From Microbulbifer sp. HZ11 (GTDB lineage Bacteria; Pseudomonadota; Gammaproteobacteria; Pseudomonadales; Cellvibrionaceae): a DNA stretch of 64,000 nucleotides. Below the pieces are notes generated by a model that did not search any database, was not told where the DNA came from, and saw only the letters and a list, made by a program, of their open reading frames with translations. Where the stretch lies: assembly GCF_000708675.1 (NCBI RefSeq), contig NZ_JELR01000001.1, forward strand, positions 930,001-994,000. The letters are read 5' to 3'. Position numbers and translations under genes: made by a program. Position 1 is the first letter of the stretch, and each line of letters starts with the position of its first letter. This document shows positions 1 through 7,967 of the stretch, piece by piece.

Positions 1-2
1 GA

Positions 3-863
3 ATCACCGCCATTTTTTCAGACTTTGAGCTGGCAAAAGCCGGCTCGGATTTCTCGCAGATTATTTACCCTGTCTCCAAGGAAAAGGCGGCGGTTCATCA
101 TGTCATCAATTCCGCACCGCTCGTGTTGCGCGAAAACGGCGAACTGATTCTGTTGGGCAGCAAGAACAGCGGTATCAAGACCTACGCGCAAAAGGCAGCT
201 CAGTACCTGGGCACGCAGAAGAGCCTGCAAAAACACGGCACGGAATATCTGAGTCGCAACAATTTTCCTGTTGGCACGACACTCGGTGCGCCACTGGACG
301 ATAGCGAATACCCGTGGCTCCGGGCGCTGATAGAACTGGATGGCCTCTATTCCAAACCTGGCCTGTTTGGCTGGAACAAAATCGATGTGGGCAGTGCCCT
401 GCTGGCCAATCACCTTGCCGACCATATGCGGCCCGCTCTTTTTACCGCGGTGGATCTGGGCTGCGGTTATGGCTACTTGAGTCGCGAGCTGTCAAAACTG
501 GCCCCGCAGGCGCACATCCTGGCTACAGACAACAATGCTGCGGCACTGCTTGCCTGTGAAAAAAACTTCACTGAGAGCAAGATTCCAGGTGAAGTCATTC
601 CCGGTGATGCCGGATCGGAAATAGCCAGCGCGTCAGCAGATATGATTTTGTGTAATCCGCCTTTTCACCAGGGGTTCCAGGTCGAAGGTGATCTGACAAC
701 ACGCTTTCTCGATCAGGCAGCACGTATACTGCGCCCGAAAGGCACGGCATTATTTGTGGTAAATGAATTTATTCCGCTGGGGAAAAAAGCTGAGGAACGC
801 TTTCAGCAAGTGGAGTTACTGGAGAAGGCCAGAGGTTTCTGTATCTATCGCCTATTGCGATAA
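3..863 (+). CDS. rsmC: 16S rRNA m2G1207 methyltransferase RsmC, 5' end cut off
   Basis: The open frame enters at the left edge of the window, so the first ~50-60 residues are missing; 286 residues are visible against about 340 in the family. RsmC methylates the N2 of G1207 of 16S rRNA in the 30S subunit. What shows this is the second-half SAM-methyltransferase domain: a glycine motif 'VDLGCGYGYLSREL', then the catalytic 'NPPFHQG' of the N2-guanine methyltransferases, then 'VNEFIPL' and the terminal 'CIYRLLR', which resemble the RsmC C-terminus. The upstream 'GLFGWNKIDVGSALL' matches the RsmC linker between its two domains. The related RlmG is the alternative, but the linker and tail fit RsmC better. 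Confidence 0.85.
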   Translation: MTAIFSDFELAKAGSDFSQIIYPVSKEKAAVHHVINSAPLVLRENGELILLGSKNSGIKTYAQKAAQYLGTQKSLQKHGTEYLSRNNFPVGTTLGAPLDDSEYPWLRALIELDGLYSKPGLFGWNKIDVGSALLANHLADHMRPALFTAVDLGCGYGYLSRELSKLAPQAHILATDNNAAALLACEKNFTESKIPGEVIPGDAGSEIASASADMILCNPPFHQGFQVEGDLTTRFLDQAARILRPKGTALFVVNEFIPLGKKAEERFQQVELLEKARGFCIYRLLR

Positions 864-898
864 ATCACCGACACTTCCCCGGAAACTACTCAACCAAA

Positions 899-1354
899 TC
901 AGTAATCTCTGAGGTTGAACAGATTCATTGACAGCGTATGCTCCTCGAGCTGCTCCAGCTCAAGTAATCGCTCCAATGCATGCTTCGCGCTGGGTGTATC
1001 CGCCACCAGTAGCAGATCCCGATACTGGTCCGCCAGATACATTTCGATGTCCATCGCTATTTGCCCAATGGCTTCCACATCCGTGATATCCGTATTGCGC
1101 AACCGTTGCAGTAACTCAGGCTCACGCCCCTCTGGTGCAAACTGCACCCACGTATGCAACGCCCCCTCCCCCACATCTTCCCGAAAGTTCTCCAGAGTAT
1201 GCGTCATGGAGACCTCCCGGCGCTTTAACTGGTCAAGCAAGAGACTGGCGCGCGCATTCACGGAAAGTAGTTCGAACTCTTCGTACTGACGGCTTAACTT
1301 AAGGTGGAACTCCCTCCCCTCCTGGATCACATCTTCCAAGGTCTTGTACCGCAT
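899..1354 (-). CDS. hypothetical all-helical acidic protein
   Basis: This 151-residue protein is not recognised. It is predicted almost wholly helical and is rich in Glu, Leu and Arg, with scattered His and acidic pairs ('MTHTLENFRED', 'LELEQLEEHTLSMN'), a look shared with ferritin-like or four-helix-bundle proteins but with no clear di-iron motif. A TTG lies one codon upstream, but the ATG at 1354 is preferred. It ends 36 bases from the convergent rsmC gene and starts 84 bases after the end of the spermidine-synthase-like gene on the same strand, so it may be the last gene of that run. Confidence 0.6.
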   Translation of the reverse strand: MRYKTLEDVIQEGREFHLKLSRQYEEFELLSVNARASLLLDQLKRREVSMTHTLENFREDVGEGALHTWVQFAPEGREPELLQRLRNTDITDVEAIGQIAMDIEMYLADQYRDLLLVADTPSAKHALERLLELEQLEEHTLSMNLFNLRDY

Positions 1355-1438
1355 CAACTGGTCCCGGGAAAATAACTGACTAAAATCAGTATAGACTCAA
1401 GGATCATTAACCCGCCAATCGAAATCCCCCGGTTCGAC

Positions 1439-2191
1439 CTACCGAAGCGGGCGCAGACGGGCATCCAATTTTCGGCACGGATCGCGGGGATTAATTGCGG
1501 AAGGGGCCCACTGAAGAAGATCGGCACGGAGGAGAGGAGCACGACTGAAAACACCTATACAGTTTTCGTATTCGGGGTGCTCGAAGGTCCAGGCGCCCTT
1601 GCCGGGCGCAAGCTGTGAACGAACCACTGAAGTACGCCAGCCGCTATCCAGCAACTCCCGGCGACAGCCAAAGTTACCGACCACTACACCATGAGGAGCT
1701 AGGATATTCAGCAGCTGTCGGCACCAGTCCGGATCGGCGGGAAAGGCTCTCCGAGCCTCACCATCTGCATGTCCAAAAAGATCATCGACTACCAAGTCGA
1801 ACTGCGCGGCCTTGGACTGCTGACACCCGGATAGATACTCGCGGGCATCCGCGCAAATCAGTTCAGCCCCTTTCACACCGAAAAAGCGCCGGGCAACATT
1901 GAGGTGTACGCGATCGATATCCACACCCACAATGGAATCCGGAGCCACAAATGACTGCAACAACCGAATCAACGCACCGCCCCCCACCCCAAGCAGTAGG
2001 ACACGCTTGACCTGCTCAGGGGGCCGAAAAAAGGTCGGTAGCAACAGCAGCTCCCACAAGGAGCCCTTTAACGGGTCTCTCGGGTTCCACTGGGAATGGA
2101 ATACACCATTACTGTATAACCGCACGGAGGCGCCATGGGTGCGCACCTCATAACGATCGCCGCCGCGGCACTGTCGCCAGATAATCGCCAT
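1439..2191 (-). CDS. spermidine-synthase-like SAM-dependent methyltransferase fold protein
   Basis: The 250-residue protein has the Rossmann methyltransferase core used by spermidine synthases: motif I 'VLLLGVGGGALIRLL' near residue 65, the acidic SAM/dcSAM-binding 'VGVDIDR', and 'FDLVVDDLFGHADG' near residue 130. Genuine SpeE enzymes are longer (~280 residues) and carry a characteristic aspartate-rich polyamine pocket that I cannot place here, so the true substrate is open; many bacteria carry such SpeE-like proteins of unknown function. It lies 17 bases downstream of msrC on the same strand and is probably cotranscribed with it. Confidence 0.65.
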   Translation of the reverse strand: MAIIWRQCRGGDRYEVRTHGASVRLYSNGVFHSQWNPRDPLKGSLWELLLLPTFFRPPEQVKRVLLLGVGGGALIRLLQSFVAPDSIVGVDIDRVHLNVARRFFGVKGAELICADAREYLSGCQQSKAAQFDLVVDDLFGHADGEARRAFPADPDWCRQLLNILAPHGVVVGNFGCRRELLDSGWRTSVVRSQLAPGKGAWTFEHPEYENCIGVFSRAPLLRADLLQWAPSAINPRDPCRKLDARLRPLR

Positions 2192-2208
2192 CCCAGAGCA
2201 CCTGCGCC

Positions 2209-2679
2209 TTAGCTACCGGGCAACTCCGAGTGCTTGAGCAGTGTTTGCGCGAACAGCTCAATACCCGCGAGATCCTGCTCGGTAAAGCGGGCTATTTGCG
2301 GGCTATCGATATCGAGAACTCCGATACAACGTTCACCGTTATACAAGGGAACGACGATTTCCGACGCAGAAACCGCATCGCAGGCGATATGTCCCGGAAA
2401 AGCGTGTACGTCTTCCACCAACTGTGACTGTCCTGTTTTCACAGCGGTACCACAAACTCCCGCGCCAACAGCGATACGAGTGCACGCAGGCTTACCCTGA
2501 AATGGGCCGAGGCGTAATTCATCGCCATGCAGAAAATAGAAACCGGCCCAATTGATGTCCGACAGCTCCAACCAGAGCAGCGCACTGGCATTGGCCGTGT
2601 TGGCCAGCCAATCCCGCTCACCGGTCAGTAGACCAGCCAGTTGACTGGTGAGAGATTCATAAAATGCAGTAACCGTCAT
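2209..2679 (-). CDS. msrC: free methionine-(R)-sulfoxide reductase, GAF domain
   Basis: This enzyme reduces free methionine-R-sulfoxide in the cytoplasm. The 156-residue protein is a single GAF domain with the family pattern 'GPFQGKPACTRIAVGAGVCGTA' and then 'HIACDAVSASEIVVP', which supplies the three redox cysteines in the spacing known from E. coli MsrC. The ATG at 2679 has GAGG nine bases upstream and gives the usual length; longer starts to 2730 would run through the terminator hairpin at 2728-2749. It sits with katG and ahpCF in a window rich in oxidative-stress genes, though not in the same operon. Confidence 0.9.
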   Translation of the reverse strand: MTVTAFYESLTSQLAGLLTGERDWLANTANASALLWLELSDINWAGFYFLHGDELRLGPFQGKPACTRIAVGAGVCGTAVKTGQSQLVEDVHAFPGHIACDAVSASEIVVPLYNGERCIGVLDIDSPQIARFTEQDLAGIELFAQTLLKHSELPGS

Positions 2680-2727
2680 AGCGACCTCGAGCATTAGCGT
2701 CCGGTAAATCAGTCCATACCAGAATGT

Positions 2728-2749
2728 CAAAAGCCCGCAACAGCGGGCT
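2728..2749 (-). terminator. intrinsic terminator between the coiled-coil protein gene and msrC
   Basis: A 7-bp GC-rich stem (AGCCCGC/GCGGGCT, positions 2732-2738 and 2743-2749) with loop AACA is followed on the minus strand by TTTT. It lies downstream of the gene at 2813-3262 and just upstream of msrC. Confidence 0.6.
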
Positions 2750-2812
2750 CAGAAGTAATTGTACGGGCTGGACAGAACGGAATAAAGCCCGCCCGCCGGG
2801 TCACTGAAAACG

Positions 2813-3262
2813 TTACTGGTAGGGATCGGTTACCGGTGCTTCCGCTTCGGATTGCCCTTCATAGGTTTCCGCATCGACCGATGGCCTCGCCCACTCGCTC
2901 TCGTCACTTTCAGATTGATTCGCGCGAATAGCCGGACCGGTAGTAGTCACGTCTCCAGCGACAAGGGCACGTTTGCGCACCCCAGGCGCATGCTGGCTGA
3001 CCGGGGCACTGGGTTCCGCCGGGGCGTTCCTGAGCACACGGCTGGCAACGGTATTCAGGTTCGGGCGGCGGCGATCCGCCAGCTTCACCGCTTCCAGCTC
3101 CGCATTCAGACGATTGATTTCCGCCTGCATATCACCGAGCTTTGCCTGCAAATCGGTAATCTGGGACAGCACCCCTTTTACCTTGCGGCTCTCCTGTTCG
3201 TACAACACCGCAGCGCCTCCAAAGGCCACCACGAAGACCAACAAAATCGAAAATTGACGCAT
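2813..3262 (-). CDS. small inner-membrane-anchored coiled-coil protein
   Basis: The 149-residue protein has one N-terminal membrane segment (residues 4-20, 'FSILLVFVVAFGGAAVL'), a heptad-repeat coiled coil from about residue 25 to 65 (LSQITDLQAKLGDMQAEI and on), and then a low-complexity Pro/Ala/Ser/Glu tail. The layout resembles divisome or envelope bitopic proteins but I recognise no family. It lies downstream of the mksB gene with a 245-base gap that holds a REP-like hairpin, so it is probably a separate unit. Confidence 0.55.
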   Translation of the reverse strand: MRQFSILLVFVVAFGGAAVLYEQESRKVKGVLSQITDLQAKLGDMQAEINRLNAELEAVKLADRRRPNLNTVASRVLRNAPAEPSAPVSQHAPGVRKRALVAGDVTTTGPAIRANQSESDESEWARPSVDAETYEGQSEAEAPVTDPYQ

Positions 3263-3432
3263 TCAAGCCTCCCCTGCTTATGCGCGATTACTGTATATAA
3301 TTCGGCGAATACTACCGGAAGTGGGGATATATTCCGTGAACTGGCATGTAAAACGCAAGTTCAATCTATGACCAGCAAGGCCGCTCCCTTCCTCATCGTA
3401 TCGGGCGTGATCCGGTGTCCGAGCATAACAGC

Positions 3433-3455
3433 GATACCGGACCTGATCCGGTATC
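3433..3455. repeat. REP-like hairpin downstream of mksB
   Basis: GATACCGGA-CCTGA-TCCGGTATC forms a perfect 9-bp stem. Together with flanking diverged copies (3403-3425 and 3465-3478) it belongs to the same CCGGA-rich family as the hairpins at 7192, 9646 and 11161. The rest of the 3263-3507 gap holds no gene that I can support. Confidence 0.65.
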
Positions 3456-3507
3456 CAGCTTGGTAGCTCCGGATCCCGGCCTTTGCTGAGATAATGAAAT
3501 GCGAGGT

Positions 3508-6500
3508 TTATTCAGATACCTCATCAAGCAAATCCAGAAACTCCAGGCTCGCCTGTTGCCGAATGGTGTGGCGGTGGTTGGCCCAGAGTTTGGCAATTTT
3601 TTCCTGATTACAGACTTTGCGGTCAACGTACACCCGCGTGTTTAATTCTCCGATAGGTTTGGGGCTCGGGCATTTGCTAAACACAAACTGGTTCGAGATG
3701 AGATCCATGAAAGGCCCCGACTTACTGCTGGGCATAATAAACAGCAGCTGCAGGCCCAGAGTCTCGGTCAGATAGCGAATCACCTCGCGGGAGCGGGACT
3801 CGTCCATCTTGGAAAATGCCTCATCCACCAATACCATTTTCAGGTGGCTGTTACCGTCATTGAAACGGAAGGCGGATGTCACCGCGGCGGAGCGAATGAT
3901 ATAGGCTGGGGTCTCCAATTGGCCGCCGGAGCCAGTCCCGTACTGGCTGAGCGCGATGGGTTCCTTACCCTGAGGCTCTTTGTAGATTTCGTAGTTGCGG
4001 TAGTTACGATAGTCACTGATGCGGTCGAGTTCACGGCGCGCCACCTGCTCGTCTTCGCTGAGTAGCATACCCAGCAACCGATCGCGGACCTTCTGATGCT
4101 TCGGATCCAGATCCGCATCAAACAGACTCTGCTCTTCGCCCAGGTTGGGCAATTCAATCACTGCTTTGAAGAAGTTCCAGTATTCCTTGAACTCGGGCAC
4201 CCAGCGATAATCAAAGCGGAAGCGCTCGCGATCCGCGCCGAAACGGTGGTGTTCCAGCTCCAGATTCAAGTCGTCCAGCACGCGCTTACCATCGTTGATG
4301 GACTGATAAATCGCGTGACACAAATGGGTGACGAAGGTGGTGTTAAAGGATTTTTTCAGTCCTTGCAGCTGCTCGTGGCGGTCCACCAGCAGATTATTTT
4401 TCAGGCGATTGCGCAGTGCGGTCACCTGCTCCACCAGCTGACAAACCAGTTTAAATTGGCCTTCGCTGTGACCTGCGGCAAAATCGGGATCGAATGAGAG
4501 GGTATCGCCGGTACTGCAGCTGCTGTTGTAATCCATGACCGCCTTCAGCAACTGGTGGCTGTATTTCTGTAACAGACCGCGCCACTCGGCCACATCCAGG
4601 GAAAAATCGAAACCGTCGTCGGCTTGCGCGGCCTGGTCATCCGCTTTTTGCAGGGTCGATTCCGCATCGAAGTCCGGGGTAATCTGGGCGATACGCTGCA
4701 CGGCGGCTTCGCTATCGGATAGCGCCTCGTCCAGCTGATCCAGCTGAGCGGACAGTGCCTGCAGCTGGCGTCCGATGCCATCGAGATTACTCTCCAGTTT
4801 GCCGGCAAGCTTTTGCAAACCAGCACCCTGCTGGCGTTCAGCTTCGAGTTTATCGTGCAGTTCGTTGGCCTGCTGCTCCAACTCAAGGCCATCGTTGAGA
4901 TCAAGGTTGGACAGCGCCTGCTCCGCATTGCGGCCCTGACGCTGGGCATCCAGCGCGCTATCGACTGCATCCAGCAATTTCAGCGGGCTAAGGTTGCGCA
5001 CAGCCTGCGCCAGTTTACGCAACTGTTGCTGCTGCTCATTTATTTGACCCGCCTCTTTCAGAAGCTGCTGTAGCGCGCGTTCCTGCGCGGCCAGTGCCCG
5101 CGCCCGCGCACCCTGCCCAAACACCAGCTCACTATCGTCAATATCGCACCGCCACATACTGTAGTTGCCGCTGGCGAGCCCTTCCGAGGTCAGGCCGCGT
5201 CGGGTGCCTTTCAGTTCTTCAGCGTCGCGCACCTGCAATACGGAACCGTAGGACGCCCGCAGATAATATTCTGCGGTCTTGTGGCTGAAGGACATCAACT
5301 CCACGATGGATTTATTCTGCGCGTCCAAACGCTCGGCATCCCGGCGGGCTTTGTCCCCCTGGATCACCCGCGCCCGGTTACTACGGCCCGGCATACTGCG
5401 TACGATACGCATCGCCTCCGCCTCGTAATCCGGGTCCACGATAATCGAGAAACGCGCCCCCCCCAGATAACCTTCCACCGCCATCTGCCAGCGCTCATCC
5501 AGCACTTCCACAAAATCACACAGCACCTGTGGCTCCGCCTGTGGACATTGCTCACGAATGGCCGCCAGTGCCTGGTCCACATACTGTGGGTAACGCACAC
5601 GATTAGCGTGCAGATGCTGAATCCGGGATTCCTGCGTGTGCAACTGCTTTTGTACCTGCTGCACCTTCAGCTCGCCGCGGGACACCAGGTCGTTGACCTG
5701 ATCCCGCAGGGTCACCTCGCCCGGTTCCGCTCCGGTCATCAGCTGCACGAATCGATTCTGCTGGGCCTCGAAGTTGGCCACCACTTCTCGCAGCGATTCC
5801 TGGGCGGACAGATCAACCCAGTCCTTGCCCAGCAGACCGTCCAGCTTTGGCAACGCATCACTGCGAGCGACCGCCTTGAGGGACTTGACCAGGCCACCGT
5901 CACTGAACGCCGGAATCTCAAGGGAAACGGAGGTGGAGCTCAACAGGGACAGCAGTTCGCCGGCGGCTTCCTGGTTAGCCGCAAACAATTGTTGCTGAGC
6001 CGCCAACGGCGCTGCCAGAGAAGACAGCGCGCGGTTAGCCTCGGCGATTTTCTGATCCAGCTCGTCTTTGCTGCGCAGCGCCGCCACGCCCTGACGCTGA
6101 GCCTGGATCGCCACCAGCTGTTCGCTCAGATGGCGGGTGCGACTCTCAGACTGGAGGATTTCCTGGCCGGTACGTTCGAGCTCCGCACGGGTTTCCTTCT
6201 GCCGGTTTTTGCCTTCCACATAGGTTTTCTGCACCCGCAACTGCTGGTGTTTGGCCTGCAGGTACTCCTGCACGCGCAATTGCAGCCACTGTTCGCTATA
6301 CAGGTCCGCGGACTCGCCAATGCGTGCCAGAGCATCCACACGGTCAACAATTTCCCGCGCTTCCTGCTCCATACCATGAATGGTTTTCATCAGCTCGGAA
6401 ACCGAGCGGATGGCTTCTCCGAGATCGCGCTTTTCCAGTACTTCCTGAGCGACAAAATCATTGATGCTCTTTACCGGCTTGTAGGCCATAAAGTTGGCAA

Positions 6501-7143
6501 ATGTGCGCGCGGCGTGGGTAGCCTCACGATCCGGTACTGCATCCTTACGGCCGCGCAGTGCGCCATAAAGCCGCCTCAGGTAGGCTTTCTTTTTATCGTA
6601 CTGCTCGACCTTACCGAACTGCTTGCTGACGACACTGTAAAACTTGTCCAACGGCAACAGATGCTTGCCGTCTTTGAATTCCTTGATGAAATCGCCCATG
6701 GCCAGCTGTTCGCCGGGGATCACGAAAAATTTCAGGTTGTCCTGGCGCGCCTGGGCAGGTTTAGAGCTGGTATCCAGATGTGCTCGAATCGCCATAACCG
6801 CGGTAAACGGCTCGCCGTCTTCGCCGTCGGTGGGGAAGAAATTACCGGCAATGTAACAATCGGTGGGCTGCAGGCGGGCGTAGCTGCCATCATCGCAGCC
6901 GAGTACATAAGACGCGAGCGTACGTACCTGCTTGCCGCCGCGACCGCGCTGGGTGGTCTCGTCCTGCCCCGGGTTGAAAGTGAACAGGGTATCGTGGGCT
7001 GCCGTCATCAGGGTCTGAATGGCGTCGGCCGCGGTGGTTTTGCCGGAGCCGTTGCCGCCAGAAAACAGGTTGATGGGGCCGAAGTCGTATTCCAGCTGGG
7101 GAATGTTGCCCCAGTTAATCAGGATGAGTTTTTTCAGAAACAT
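3508..7143 (-). CDS. mksB: MksB, SMC-like ATPase of the MksBEF condensin (JetC-like)
   Basis: This is the large SMC-type subunit of a MukBEF-related condensin. Counting from the preferred start, the Walker A motif GGNGSGKTT is at residues 29-37, two long Gln/Leu/Glu-rich coiled-coil arms flank a hinge near the middle, and the C-terminal half-head has the signature 'GTGSGGQLE' (~1069-1077) and Walker B 'MVLVDEAFSKMD' (~1103-1114). The length of 1211 residues fits MksB/JetC proteins. The open frame extends 24 codons further, but that extension is read through REP repeat sequence, whereas the ATG at 7143 starts 'MFLKKLILINWGN', where homologues begin. It is last in the mksF-mksE-mksB operon. Chromosome condensation or anti-plasmid defence are both known roles of the family. 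Confidence 0.9.
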   Translation of the reverse strand: MFLKKLILINWGNIPQLEYDFGPINLFSGGNGSGKTTAADAIQTLMTAAHDTLFTFNPGQDETTQRGRGGKQVRTLASYVLGCDDGSYARLQPTDCYIAGNFFPTDGEDGEPFTAVMAIRAHLDTSSKPAQARQDNLKFFVIPGEQLAMGDFIKEFKDGKHLLPLDKFYSVVSKQFGKVEQYDKKKAYLRRLYGALRGRKDAVPDREATHAARTFANFMAYKPVKSINDFVAQEVLEKRDLGEAIRSVSELMKTIHGMEQEAREIVDRVDALARIGESADLYSEQWLQLRVQEYLQAKHQQLRVQKTYVEGKNRQKETRAELERTGQEILQSESRTRHLSEQLVAIQAQRQGVAALRSKDELDQKIAEANRALSSLAAPLAAQQQLFAANQEAAGELLSLLSSTSVSLEIPAFSDGGLVKSLKAVARSDALPKLDGLLGKDWVDLSAQESLREVVANFEAQQNRFVQLMTGAEPGEVTLRDQVNDLVSRGELKVQQVQKQLHTQESRIQHLHANRVRYPQYVDQALAAIREQCPQAEPQVLCDFVEVLDERWQMAVEGYLGGARFSIIVDPDYEAEAMRIVRSMPGRSNRARVIQGDKARRDAERLDAQNKSIVELMSFSHKTAEYYLRASYGSVLQVRDAEELKGTRRGLTSEGLASGNYSMWRCDIDDSELVFGQGARARALAAQERALQQLLKEAGQINEQQQQLRKLAQAVRNLSPLKLLDAVDSALDAQRQGRNAEQALSNLDLNDGLELEQQANELHDKLEAERQQGAGLQKLAGKLESNLDGIGRQLQALSAQLDQLDEALSDSEAAVQRIAQITPDFDAESTLQKADDQAAQADDGFDFSLDVAEWRGLLQKYSHQLLKAVMDYNSSCSTGDTLSFDPDFAAGHSEGQFKLVCQLVEQVTALRNRLKNNLLVDRHEQLQGLKKSFNTTFVTHLCHAIYQSINDGKRVLDDLNLELEHHRFGADRERFRFDYRWVPEFKEYWNFFKAVIELPNLGEEQSLFDADLDPKHQKVRDRLLGMLLSEDEQVARRELDRISDYRNYRNYEIYKEPQGKEPIALSQYGTGSGGQLETPAYIIRSAAVTSAFRFNDGNSHLKMVLVDEAFSKMDESRSREVIRYLTETLGLQLLFIMPSSKSGPFMDLISNQFVFSKCPSPKPIGELNTRVYVDRKVCNQEKIAKLWANHRHTIRQQASLEFLDLLDEVSE

Positions 7144-7191
7144 ACGTTTCGTGTGCTCGGTTTCATTTTTCTCGGTGGCAGATATGCCTTC

Positions 7192-7258
7192 GTCATGCCG
7201 GACTTGATCCGGCATCCAGTACTACGTAGCGCTGGATTCCGGCCTGCGCCGGAATGAC
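7192..7258. repeat. bipartite REP-like element inside the mks operon
   Basis: Two hairpins stand head to head: ATGCCGGA-CTTGA-TCCGGCAT (7195-7215) and ATTCCGGC-CTGC-GCCGGAAT (7236-7255), each flanked by GTCAT and CCAG in mirrored order. It fills most of the 119-base gap between mksE and mksB and creates a spurious N-terminal extension of the mksB frame. Confidence 0.8.
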
Positions 7259-7262
7259 GGCA

Positions 7263-7967
7263 CTATTGTTCAGTGGCGAAGAGACTGTGATCTTCGCTGG
7301 TCGGGGTAATCCGTTCGGCTTGTTCTACTTCGTCTTTCGGCGCATCGCTTTCCAACAGCTGCGCCAGTGCGGATTCACTGACAAACTGCGCAATGGTCGG
7401 GCGCACCCGCAGCAGGGTTTCGGCCACGGCCTCGCTGTCTTCACCGTTGAATTGAATCAGGCGCAGCTGACGGAGTTTCTTCAGTAGCTGTTTGCGCTCG
7501 GCAAGTTTGTCCGGGAGGGACATCTTCAAAAGGTTGCGCAGGCCGAGCTCCAACGCCTCGAGCGTCAAGGCCACACAACCCTGATCATCCACCTGACCTT
7601 CCCGCAGAGATTTGTCGTACTCCACCCGCAACACCAGAATCGCCGCCACTTCCTGCTGCGACAGGCGCGCGCGGAAACCACCGTGATGCGGCTCTTCCTG
7701 ATCCGGCATACCGGGGACTTCCGCCCCGGGTGGATAGACGCGGATAAACTGGAAACGGTTGTCGTGCTGCAAGCGCAGGCCCAGCGGCGCGATCCACTCG
7801 CGGATCAACTGTTCGCAACGCTGAAAGCGGTCGTACAGCACTGTTTCCACATTGCTTTCATCCCGGCAGATGACCCCGTAATCCAGCAGGCGCACCAGCA
7901 GTTCGGAAAATTCGTTGCGAGTCAGCCGGCACTGGGCCAGTGCCTCGTCCAAAGCCTGTTCAATCAC
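7263..7967 (-). CDS. mksE: MksE, condensin subunit (DUF4194, JetB-like)
   Basis: MksE is the small winged-helix partner that binds the kleisin MksF and modulates the MksB ATPase. The 234-residue protein begins 'IEQALDEALAQCRLTRNEFSELLVRLLDYGVIC' and contains 'LSQQEVAAILVLRVEYDKSLREG', both typical of DUF4194/MukE-like proteins. It starts with GTG, and that GTG overlaps the TGA of mksF (GTGA, 7964-7967), which points to translational coupling. The C-terminal ~30 residues are acidic and low-complexity. Confidence 0.88.
   Translation of the reverse strand: MIEQALDEALAQCRLTRNEFSELLVRLLDYGVICRDESNVETVLYDRFQRCEQLIREWIAPLGLRLQHDNRFQFIRVYPPGAEVPGMPDQEEPHHGGFRARLSQQEVAAILVLRVEYDKSLREGQVDDQGCVALTLEALELGLRNLLKMSLPDKLAERKQLLKKLRQLRLIQFNGEDSEAVAETLLRVRPTIAQFVSESALAQLLESDAPKDEVEQAERITPTSEDHSLFATEQ

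Noticed and set aside
7144..7215. 24-codon N-terminal extension of mksB
   Set aside because: It is translated from a REP-like repeat and leads away from the conserved N-terminus; the ATG at 7143 fits homologues.
5281..7257. 658-codon open frame on the plus strand opposite mksB
   Set aside because: It is antisense to the clear MksB gene, has no recognisable domain, and its composition (His, Gln, Leu rich) is what GC-rich antisense gives.
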